This document shows, in pieces, positions 9,718-19,400 of a DNA stretch of 64,000 nucleotides. The stretch's first letter is position 1; each line of letters opens with the position of its first letter. The stretch is from Pseudovirgaria hyperparasitica (taxonomy: Eukaryota > Ascomycota > Dothideomycetes > Acrospermales > Acrospermaceae): contig NW_022985549.1 in the NCBI RefSeq assembly GCF_010093815.1, positions 1,509,446-1,573,445 on the forward strand, read 5' to 3'. Position numbers and translations under genes: made by a program. The notes under the pieces were generated by a model. It was not told the DNA's origin. It saw only the letters and a list, made by a program, of their open reading frames with translations, and made no database searches.

Positions 9718-10620
9718 ATGTCTAATACTAGTCCTATCTCTAAGCCTACCTCCTCCTCTTATAAGACTCGCTCTAAAGGTATTACCTCCTCCCCGGCTAC
9801 GCCGGCTAAGAAGCCTACCTATTAAGGTAGTATAAAGGCGCGCTCTAAGTCGGAGAAGAGGGTAGCTAGGGCTACTACTACTACTTCTACCTCTACTACT
9901 AATATAGCCACTAGTCGCTCTAATCTAGGTAATTCTAGTACTAAATTTATGGATGAAGCGGTCGTAAGTTCTCCCCTTACTCTAACGTATACGCCGTCTA
10001 CTCTACCTCCTCTAGAGGATGAAGAAGATCTCGTTATAGATGATAATCGCGAGCCCTTACGCTTATCTACGCCGCCGCCTCGCCGCTCTCCCTTCCGGTC
10101 TAATATAGACCGATTTAGTTACTCTAGATCCTTTTAGGACCTTAATATTCGCTCTAAACCCTAGCCTACTAATAATAAGGTCTAGGTTACTAAGGATACT
10201 AAACGTGGTCACGGTTTACGCTATAGAAAAACGGCGAACTATAGTTCGATATACTATAAGTATATTAAGGGCTATATAGCCGGCTCTAAATATCTCTTTC
10301 GCTCTAACTCTAGTATTAGCTACTACTCTACTAACCGCGACGGGCCTATACGCCCTATCTTTACTCTATCTACCCGCTACCGCCGCTATACTATAACTAG
10401 TAAGACTTATCTATAGGTAAGTATAATAGACTATCTTAGTCTAGTATAATCTAAAGTTATCCGCGCTAATATATTCTTAGGTTCCTATATATATATAAGA
10501 TATATATAATAACCTTCGCGTCCGCGAGACCCTTAGGGGTCCTTATAGCTATCTATCTACTATATAGAGGGAGTTTAGGGAGCGCTATAAGCTCTTCCTA
10601 GAGGTTATTAAAGTATAAGT
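9718..10620 (+). other. Opposite-strand coding-like tract of ChrA (minus copy), with an apparent intron
   Basis: On the strand opposite to pol, between integrase/chromodomain and the 3' LTR, a coding-like tract begins at an ATG at 9718. Its composition is basic and Ser/Thr/Pro-rich (SKSEKRVARATTTT, then PPLEDEEDLVIDD, then PPPRRSPFRSN). A canonical-looking spliceosomal intron GTAAGT...CTAAT...TTAG lies at 10417-10480 on the same strand, and coding-like composition continues after it to the TRIM insertion at 10630. The plus copy shows the homologous tract on its minus strand. It is a fossil with several breaks; the product is not recognised. Antisense to a retroelement pol, this is unusual. 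Confidence 0.6.
10417..10480 (+). other. Apparent spliceosomal intron in the ChrA opposite-strand tract
   Basis: 64 nt with donor G|GTAAGT, a CTAAT branch-like motif about 10 nt before the end, and acceptor TTCTTAG. Length and signals match the host introns in this window. It is oriented antisense to pol, so it cannot be part of the genomic RNA's own splicing. Confidence 0.55.
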
Positions 10621-10625
10621 TACGA

Positions 10626-10630
10626 ACACG
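10626..10630 (+). repeat. Target site duplication ACACG of the TRIM (left copy)
   Basis: ACACG precedes the TRIM. The right copy begins ACA at 11207-11209 and finishes CG at 18877-18878, because ChrB landed inside it. Confidence 0.75.
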
Positions 10631-10770
10631 TGTTAGGCACGTGCCTACCAGTTGATTATACATGTATGTAGTAGTTGTATATAAGTAGTATACTCCACCC
10701 TTAAAGTAGTAGCTTTAAGATTCGGTCCTTTTAGTATAGTTAGTTAGTGCGTAGAGCCCGCCTCCTTATA
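10631..10770 (+). repeat. TRIM left LTR (140 bp)
   Basis: Carries the palindrome TAGGCACGTGCCTA near its start, the TATATAAG box, and the predicted RNA 5' end at about 10706. Confidence 0.85.
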
Positions 10771-10771
10771 T

Positions 10772-10788
10772 AATCTTAAAGCTACTAC
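10772..10788 (+). promoter_or_regulatory. Self-complementary primer binding site of the TRIM
   Basis: 17-nt perfect inverted match to 10706-10722, starting 2 nt after the LTR. In Tf1 and relatives the RNA 5' end folds onto this position and primes reverse transcription. Confidence 0.75.
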
Positions 10789-11066
10789 GGGGTTATAGGT
10801 TTAACTCTCGGTCTAGTTAACTATTATTGAATTTCGCACGATTTCGTTTAGCTTACCACGTTACGTATACTTTATGTACGTGACGGATAACATAGTAGTA
10901 ACGTTACTATAGTAAGTTAGCGTGTCTAGTGCTAGAGGCGGCATTACGAGTATTAATTAGGTATACACATGATTCATTTATACTAGGCCTATTATAGCTA
11001 GTTTATCTTTCATAAGGTAGATACCCACGACGTGTAAGGGCACGCGCCTTCGAAAAGGGGAGATAT

Positions 11067-11206
11067 TATTAGGCACGTGCCTGCTAGTTAATTATATATG
11101 TGTGTAGTAGTCGTATATAAGTAGTGTACTCCACCCTTAAAGCAGTAGCTTCAAGATTCGGTCCTTTTAGTATAGTTGGTTGGTGCGTGGAGCCCGCCTC
11201 CTTATA
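11067..11206 (+). repeat. TRIM right LTR (140 bp)
   Basis: Gap-free partner of 10631-10770. It is preceded by the polypurine tract. Confidence 0.85.
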
Positions 11207-11209
11207 ACA
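11206..11209 (+). repeat. Target site duplication AACA of ChrB (left)
   Basis: AACA at 11206-11209 recurs at 18873-18876. It overlaps the last base of the TRIM LTR, so ChrB inserted at the TRIM/host-element junction. Confidence 0.7.
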
Positions 11210-11411
11210 TGTAATGGATATAACCAAGGTGTTGCTGCAATGGTAATCAAGATATATTATGATTTAACTTAGTGAGTATAGGGATAAGCCGTATGGTTAT
11301 AGCTTTAAGTATAGTCTTAAGCGAGGTCACGTGATACCCCTATACTAGTCTCTATCTATCCCGGCTCCGTTATATGATGCTAGAGATAAGGTAAAGCCGA
11401 AGTCCATAACA
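11210..11411 (-). repeat. ChrB 3' LTR (202 bp)
   Basis: Gap-free partner of 18671-18872. Starts TGTAATGGATATAACC and ends CCATAACA. Confidence 0.9.
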
Positions 11412-11959
11412 TACCCTTGTTCTCTAGGATCGTCCTAGGGACCGGCTTAGTGTTTTATATAATGATAACCGGCTCGGTTGGGTCTTGGGTTTACGGTCTT
11501 TATATCATACTATATAATAACCGTAGGGCTATATATTCCTTCTGGCAAGGTAGTAGCTTTTTATAGTAGCGTCCTAGCGGTCACGTGGCGGAGGTAGGCT
11601 CCTCGCATTACGGCGTGCTACGTCGGGTCATGTAAAGGTAGGGTAGCCTACGCACGAACCGCGCGTCCCGTTTTATTATTATCCGTTTTAGGACCGGCTA
11701 CTCTCCGGGCCAGGGGTTATATAGTAGTGGTAGGGTAGCTTGCGCACGACCCGCGTTTATTATTATTATCGTCCATTTTAGGACCGGCTCCACCCCGGCC
11801 CACACGATTTTCCCTAACGCGAGTATATGGGTCCCACGCCTAGCGACTTTCTTCTTCCTTAACTATTCTTACGCCTACTATCTCGATACCGCATAGTGGC
11901 TACCACGATATTAGTAAACTCGTATACTACCTCGCAGCTTCCATACTATTATTATAAGC

Positions 11960-13430
11960 GCTCTAGGCCTAAATAGTCCTATTATAGAAGCCGGCGCCGT
12001 ATCGGCGGTAGCTATAGGTGCTAGAGCTTAGGACCCCGACGATCGTCGCGCGCCTAGGCGCTAGGAACCAGCCGATCGTACCGTGAGTGGGTCCTGTCCC
12101 TACGCCGTTCCTCATACTAACTAGATAGACTATTCCTCCTACCGTACCCCGATAGGCTAAGCCTATTCGCCGTATAGGGCTATATATTATAGAGGGTAAC
12201 TTATTAGAAGACGAGCGTACCGAGTCCGTGTACTTCGTATATCGTATATATATAAAGACCCTAGAGAAAACTAGGGTACTTAGGTATATGCCGTCTCTGC
12301 GCCGTGGCGGCGCCTACTAATCTTAGAGCGTAGCTATAAGCCTAGCCGCGGCACTAACTATATAAAGTGCCACACGTCGAAGGGGACCTACTTATAGAAT
12401 ACTAAGGAGCTTGCTACGCACCCGGCCTTACGTAAGGCGCAGAGTCGTCTTAAAAAGTTTATACACGAGTCGGTTAATAATAACTTTAGCTATATAACGG
12501 ATCGTGGTAGTCGCGGCCTAGACCCGACAAAGCCTTTATCCGGTAAGTAGCCGCGTATAAACTCTAAGTTCTACCGTCTATATAAGGACTATAAGTCTAA
12601 CTTAGAGATTACCTATATCGCGCGACGTAACGCTAGTATTGTTAGTTAGGCTCCTATAACGCCTTATCGTGGCGCTATAACGTCGTTTAAGCCGCCGTAT
12701 CGCGGTAGTAGTAACCGTGGCTAGATTAGTAGCGTGATTCACTAGATGAATTAGTATATGTCCCATAACGAGGCCTAGATAGGTAAGCTACGCACTAGTG
12801 TCGGCACCTTATAGGTATATAAGCTTTATAAGCCTAAATACCTATTCTAACGCGTGACGTAGGGCACCATATAGTAAGTCGCGTCCGGGTTGGCCCGCCT
12901 AGCGGAGCTACTATCTCGCCGTCTTATTACTTAGGTAGTCATGGAGGATAAGGAGCCCTTATTAGATAGTAGCCGCTCGCGCCGACCCCGGCCCGTAGGC
13001 TATAGAGAGTCGCCGACTCGGAGCTCTCGTCATCGCCCTATTAGGCCCCCCTAGCTCCCTATTACCGCCCCTCCTCGTAAGTCCTCGCCGTCTTATCGTT
13101 AGCCCCGGACCCCTCCTCGCTACCGTGACCGCTCCTAGTCCTACGAGCGTCGTAGCCGGTCCCCCGCCTACCGCGATCGGTCTCCCCGCCGTTATAACCG
13201 GTCGTATAACTATTAGGACCGGTCGCACGACCGTCGCCGTCGCTCGGGTAGCCGTTAGTATCATTCCCGCGAGGATCGTCAAGCGTCGCGCCGCTATCGG
13301 TCGCCGGCCCGCCCCCGCCATGACCCTCCCGTAGACGAGTACGACTCGCCCTCGCCACCCGCCTAGATTAATGGCCGCCGCCGTCGTTAGGAGATAGCCT
13401 AGGGGAGGACTAGGTGACTAACCTTATATT
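11960..13430 (+). other. Opposite-strand coding-like tract of ChrB, Arg/Ser-rich end
   Basis: On the plus strand, opposite to ChrB pol and just before its 3' LTR, composition is coding-like. The last 450 bp (about 12.96-13.42 kb) read as an RS-domain-like region dense in SR, RS, RD and RR pairs, such as YRDRSPRRYNRS. Upstream parts are mixed. It is a fossil tract. It is in the same relative place as the tracts in ChrA and the outer element. No homologue was recognised. The two minus-strand frames at 12962-13358 are shadows of it. Confidence 0.5.
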
Positions 13431-16400
13431 AGGATTTACGGATGAGGACGGTACCGGCCCCGGCGCCGTGTAAACCTAGGGTAGGGCTAGGTGAATAACC
13501 TTTTCATGTCTTAAGGCGGGTGTCGGTTTATTATTAGGTTACACTAGGTACTAGCGTTCGGCGTTTATTTCTTTCTTTCCTAAAATCTCTACTCTTATAT
13601 TAGGTTGTCGGGGCCGCCGTGGGCCTATAATAGTAGAGTAATATTACTACTTAGGGATGTGTTAGAGTCGTAGGCCGTTATATAATCGAGCGTCGCCATA
13701 TCTAGACTCGAACCGGTCTAGCGCCTCGGTATCTTCTACGTCCTCAAGTAGGACCTATATTAGTTATAACTAACCTTTCTACTTTACGAGCACCTGTCGC
13801 TTATTCCGCCCCCGTGTATTTTTTATACGTAGGATGTCCTTAACCTTATACTCCGCGACGTCCTCGTCTACTTCGTTAAGCTCGAGCGCTAGGCCCGGGC
13901 GGGTATCGAGCCGCTCTTAGCTAGGTAGGGGGTCCTCTACGGCGCGCTTGATAAGGCTTATATAGACTATTTTATAAAGGTCTCCGGGGAGGTTAAGGGT
14001 TACTATTAAGGGGGTAGGTTAGGCTATAACCCGGTATTTTACCTATAGCTAGTCGAGCTTCCGGCTTAGGCGGTTAGTCTTTATGTTCCGGAGGGAGAAC
14101 TATACTATATCGCTAACCTTAAAACGCTTAGCCGGGCGTCGTAACCGGTTTACCGAGTCTTAGGAGCGCTGCTCGGCCTAGGTAATAGCCGCTTAAGCTA
14201 AGGTAGTGCCGTCCTAAAGGTGTTTAAGGAAATTCATAGCCTAACCTTTCGCCGAGGTCGTAGAGGCGTTAGGGAGTGGCTACCGTGGCAATAGTTCGAC
14301 GTAGTATCCGTTTAGGAGTAAGTTTAGCGCTATACTAGTTACTAATAAGGTACGGTTATTAAGGGCGAGCTAACATACCGGGAGATATTCCGGCTAGTTA
14401 GTTTACTCGAAAGTCACTATAACGCGTAGTATAGCCTGCACCTCCTGGTTCGCACGCTTAGTACCGCCGTCCGTCTACGGGTAGTAGGCCGTAGAGAGGT
14501 CCTAGCGCACACCTATTATGGAGTAGAGGGTTATCTAGAACTACCTAAGCTAGTCCGAGCCCCGGTCCGTGATTATCAACTAGGGGAACCCCTAGAAACG
14601 CCACCACGTGTTACGGAACCGCGTAGCGTAGTCCTCGGCCACTATAGAGGTTATCGCCTCTAGCTAAATAAACTTTAAGAGCCGGTCTATAATAATAAGA
14701 AGATATCGGGGCCGGGACGGGTCCGATTAGGGGAGGTCGGTCATAAAATCTATAGAAATTTAGGACTAGAACTAGTCCGGCGTCGGAAGAGGCTAGAGGA
14801 GGCCAGGGGCCTTACGTTAGTTTATATAGGCCCTATAGTAGTTATAGTTTCGCACGAACTACTAGATATCGGCCTATATCCGCTCCTAGTAGTACTCCCG
14901 CCGAATGGCTACGTAAGTCTCGTTCTTACCGGGATGGCCCGCGAGGGGGGAGGTATAGGACTTCTAGATAATGGTCGTGGTAAGGGGTTCCCACTCGGGC
15001 ACCTAAATAACCCTCCGCTATATTAGTGTTCCGTATACCGATATAGCGTAGTCTATAACCTATTTAGTAGTAAGCGCCTCCGGTAGGAAGAGGCGTGCCC
15101 CGCCTACCACGGCCCCGTGGCGGGCCCGGTATACCGGGACTAACTAAATAGCCTAGTCCTAGAGCTCCTAGAGGTGGGGGTTGGTAAAGATGCTTCGTCC
15201 CTAGGGGAGATAGGACTCCCCGGAGCGGGTACTTACTAGTGCTATTCTAATGGCCCGTGGGGTCATGAGCCGTCCCCTTAGGAGGGACTTTTTAGATAAG
15301 TTCTAGTCACGGCGGCTTAGGGCATCCGGGCGGGCCGCCTAGGATCCCGGCCGGTATACGAGATCGTAGTTAAATAGTATAAGCTAGTCGGACCATCGTT
15401 ACTACCGTGGGATAAGAAGGTAAGACTTAGTAAAGTACTCGAGGTTTTTATAGTCCGTATAGACCGTGAAGGGGTGGTAGACGCTTTAGAGCTTAGGTTC
15501 CCACGCCTAGAGATACTAAACTACTATAAGGAGCTCCTTATCATGGATCGTATAGTTCCGCTAAGCGGCCGTGAGGGCCGCGGAATAGTAGGCCACCGGG
15601 TACTAAATACCCCGAACCTTTTAGGATAGGCATCCACCCGTCGCGTGTCCGGAGTAATCCGCCTCGACTATTATATCGCGTGTCTCGTCCTAGGACTAGA
15701 GGATTAGCCCGGTAATGAAAGCGTTCTTTAGCGTATTAAACGCGCGGTCCTTGGCCGGGCCCTAGTAGAAGGCCGTCCCGGCCTTAGTAAGGGCGTGGAG
15801 CGGGGCCGCTATGGTAGAGAAGTTAGGGAGGAAGTTATAGTAGAAGTTTACGAACCTAACGAACCGCCGGACGCCCCGGACCGTAGTTAGGGGCTTCTAG
15901 TCCCGGATAGCGGCGATCTTCTCCGGGTTAGGGCGGATTAACTCCCTAGCGGTAATAACGTAACCTAGGTACCGGACCTCCTTAGTAGCGAAACGGTATT
16001 TAGTAAGGTTATAGTAAAGGTCCGCCTTTATAAGGAGAGATAGGATAGTTTTTACGGCGGCCTAGTGGTCTTCTAACGTGCCCGGGGTGTATATAAGGAC
16101 ATTATTAAGATACGCTATATAGGTAACCCCGAGGACCCCGCTTAGTGCCCCGTTAATATAGTACTAGAAGGAGGTAGGGGCGCCGGAGAGACCGAAAGGG
16201 AGAACTATCTATTCGAAGAGGCCGAACCGGGTACGGAAGGTCGTCTTATGTTCGTCCCTAGCGGCGACCTATAGTTTATGAAATACCGCCCGGATGTCCA
16301 CCTTACTAAACCACGACGCATTACTAATGGTGTATAGGGTCTCGCGTATGAGTGGTAGCGGGTATCGGTCCTATTCAGTAATGCTATTAAGGGCCCTATA

Positions 16401-18670
16401 GTTAATATATAGCCGCTACTTCCCTCCCGGCTTAGGGATAAGGAGTACCGGCGCCCCGGCCGCTAAGGAGCTAGCCCGTATCCATCCCTTATCTATGAGA
16501 TCCGTAAGCTAGCGACGGAGCTCCACGAGTTATTTCTAAGATATAGCGTAGAGGGGTCCCTAGGGGAGGTTCATGGGGGTTCCCGCCGGTATAGACTTAA
16601 TGCGGATATAGTAGTCGGTGTTCCCTCTATGGGGAGGTAGCGCCGACGCCTTTTCCTTATTAAAGAGATCGCGGTAGGTGTATAGCGTTAACGGGAGCGG
16701 GCGCCTATCCTCCGTAAGCTTAGTCGCGTCCCGGCCGGTTACCGGAGGTGACTAGGGGAGCATAAGTTATAGGAGGCGGGTGACGTCGCGGATACTAGTA
16801 GCGACTACTCGCCTACGGCGGTAAGCCGTCTCTAGACCCCTAGGAATATAGCCCTTCTTGGTAAGGACCCGGATGCTTATTAGGCGTCTATAGGTATTAA
16901 TATCCCGGGCTATAAGGCCGTGGGCGCGGTAAAGCGTGATTTCGCCTACGCGTATATCGATAACGGCGCCGGCCTAGTAGAGCCACGGGCTCCTAAGGAT
17001 GAGGTCCCGGTTAAGCCCGGGCACCATATAGGTGGTAAGGCGTTATCGCTACCCCGCGATGTCATACTAGATGGTAACGACTTCCGTAATCTCCGGTCCT
17101 AACGCTCCGTTAGCGGCGAGAGCCACTCGACGACGTAGAACCGAGATACACGACTTAGCCACGTCCGCCGTAAGGGCCGGGCTAACCGCCGCGAAACACT
17201 CGCACCCTATATCTACTAAGGCGTCCATATGCTTCCTATTCTAGAGGAATAGCGATATAATGGGTGGGGGTCCGTCCATAACCCGAGCGGGCGCGCTGTC
17301 CTCTAGGTCGGAGCCGTTATCCGGGTCGCCCATGGCTTCGTTCCTTACTAAATGTGGTAACGTCCCCCGACCCGGGCTTTAGTAGGGGGCTATACTTCCC
17401 CCGCCTTAGAGTTAGAATTAGTATTATCCTAAGCCGGGGCCGCAACCTTAAGCGCTCGTATATTAATAGCGTTTAGACAGCCCCGGTGTTAGTAGCCAGC
17501 CTAGCCGCACCGGGTATACACGCCCGCCGTGCGGCGCTCCTAGAATAAGTCCTTCGGGATCCACGAAGGAGTCTCTTTCTTCTTAACCCCGTCCCTACCC
17601 TTTACCGTTAGAGACGCGGCTCGCTCCTTACCCTTTATCTTAACGGCCTTAATAGCGACCGCCGACATCGTCGTGTCGCCGTCCTTATCCTTACTAGGCC
17701 TATTTTAAGGTGCGGCGCTTTGCCTAGTGCGGAGCCGGAATAACTCTATATCTATGCCGATATCCCGAAGGCGGCCTACGGCGGCCTTATACTAGTCTAG
17801 GAGGCCCCGGTTTAGGGCCACCGCCTAGGTCTCCTAGTTAAGGCCGTCCCGGAGCCGCATAAGCTTCTAGTCGTCGGCCTAGTATATTCCCCTAGCCTCC
17901 TAGAGGGCGGTATAGAACCGCACGAAGTACTCCATAAACGGCTCCTTTACCTTTTACGTAATTATATTTAACCGCTAGAGGGCCCGCTCTTTGGCATGTG
18001 TGTCTCTAAACTAGAATTTAAGGTAGTCTAAGAACGCGTGCGGGTCCTAGTCGCCGTTTAGCCCCCTAGTGGAATACACGGCGCTAACCCCCCTCTATAC
18101 CTTAGGCGCTAGGTTAGCCTAAATAAGGGCTATTTAGTCCCTATGGGTGCCGATAAAGTCGGCGTCCCGGGTAATCTTATACCGTATCGTGACGGACCAT
18201 GTACGGAAAAGGGCCTTAGACCCGTTATACGGGTCGCCAAGGGGGAGGGGCTTCCTCTTAGGAGCCCGGTCGAGTATAATATACGGCGTAGAAAGTGGTA
18301 AGGCGGGAGCGCGCGTAGGAAAGGCTGGTTCGGGCCCGTATAGGCGTTAGGGCGCTACCGGGGAGGAGTCGGGCTAGGGTAGGGACGAGTCGCCATAAGT
18401 TAAGGTAGCGGGAGTACGGCTATGTAACTCGACCGTAAGGAGGCGGGCGTCGATACGTTATAGAGCCGTATAGACGCTATATTCGATATTAGATATCCGA
18501 GACTCGCTTACCGCTTAGACGGCCGTAATAGACTCATGGATAGACCGTATCTCGTCCCGAAAGCTAAGGAAGGAGTTAGAGAGTTACCGTATTAGATTAG
18601 AGTCTTACGGGTTAAGACTGTCTTATACTATAAGGCCACGTATAGGAAGAGATAATCGAAGTTAAATTAA

Positions 18671-18872
18671 TGTAATAGATATAACCAAGGTGTTACTATA
18701 ATGGTAATTAAGATATATTATGATTTAACTTAGTGAGTGTAGGGATAAGCCGTATAGTTATAGCTTTAAGTATAGTCTTAAGCGAGGTCACGTGATACCC
18801 CTATACTAGTCTCCATCCGTCCCGGCTCCGTTATATAATGCTAGAGATAAGGCAAAGCCGAAGTCTATAACA
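18671..18872 (-). repeat. ChrB 5' LTR (202 bp)
   Basis: Read on the minus strand, sequence right after the LTR (TTAATTTAACTTCG) is complementary over 9-11 nt to AAGTTAAATCA inside the LTR. This is again a self-priming arrangement, weaker than in the TRIM. Confidence 0.8.
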
Positions 18873-18879
18873 AACACGT

Positions 18880-19400
18880 TAATTATTTTTAATACCTATT
18901 GATATTTCTAGCCGCCGCGAGATCCCTAGCGCCTAGGCTATCTATTCTAGGGAGTCTATCCTAGCTATAGAGGCCGTAGAGAGGATTCGCTCTATCCCCT
19001 CTCGTCCGTCTCGCGCTACTAATAGATCTTATAAGAGGTCTACTATTTCTCCCTCTAAGTCGCCTTATAAGAGGGTATATATTCCCTTCTAGATTATTCT
19101 AGATTATATTAGCTAACTTTAGACCTAGTCGCTGCGCTCCGGCGCTTAAGGCTCTTCCCTCTAGGCTCTAATGGATTAGGTTATTACTCTAGAGGCTAAG
19201 GTTATTACCCTCCGCCGCTATATCGTGCGGTTAGAGAGGACTATACTAGAGGTTATAACGGATAATAAGATAGAGGAGTAGCTCTATGGTTCTGGCTCTG
19301 TGTGTTAGCTCTATATATTCTAGATCTACTATAGGTGGTGCGCGCCGGCTCTATTTACCTGGCTTTTATCCGTTTTAGTCCTTTTTTAGACCGTTTAGAT
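18880..19400 (+). other. Opposite-strand coding-like tract of ChrA (minus copy), beyond the nested insertions
   Basis: Plus-strand coding-like composition after the ChrB insertion. It is Arg/Ser-rich first (SPSKSPYKR), then a heptad-like Leu/Ile stretch about 19.17-19.26 kb suggesting a coiled coil. The homologous sequence in the plus copy is at about 37.65-38.13 kb on the minus strand. Confidence 0.45.

Larger units (their letters stand above)
10631..11206 (+). mobile_element. 576-bp TRIM-like miniature LTR element
   Basis: Two 140-bp LTRs (10631-10770, 11067-11206) surround 296 bp with no coding capacity. LTRs start TGTTAGGCACGTGCC and differ by 13 transitions and no gaps. Just inside the left LTR, AATCTTAAAGCTACTAC (10772-10788) is the perfect complement of GTAGTAGCTTTAAGATT (10706-10722) in the LTR; the latter begins about 28 nt after a TATATAAG box (10678-10685). 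This is the arrangement of Tf1-type self-priming. A polypurine tract GAAAAGGGGAGA (11052-11063) sits before the right LTR. It looks structurally complete as a non-autonomous element, though mutated by RIP, and depends on a chromovirus for enzymes. Confidence 0.85.
11210..18872 (-). mobile_element. Chromovirus ChrB (Ty3/gypsy), minus strand, fossil
   Basis: 7663 bp with 202-bp LTRs (18671-18872 is 5', 11210-11411 is 3'), TGTAAT...TAACA ends, target duplication AACA. Minus-strand order: gag about 17.3-18.6 kb with a zinc-knuckle trace near 17.5 kb, protease near 17.0-17.3 kb, RT about 15.9-16.6 kb, RNase H about 15.2-15.8 kb, integrase about 14.3-15.1 kb, chromodomain remnant about 13.65-13.9 kb. 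A plus-strand Arg/Ser-rich coding-like tract lies between pol and the 3' LTR. It is more GC-rich than ChrA. The LTRs differ by 13 transitions and no gaps. It is full length but broken in many places; it is the youngest element of the left stack, since it sits in the TRIM's target duplication. Confidence 0.9.

Noticed and set aside
12962-13358. Two minus-strand frames (119 and 98 codons) rich in Arg, Gly and Thr
   Set aside because: Reverse-complement shadows of the plus-strand Arg/Ser-rich tract of ChrB; low complexity keeps several frames open.
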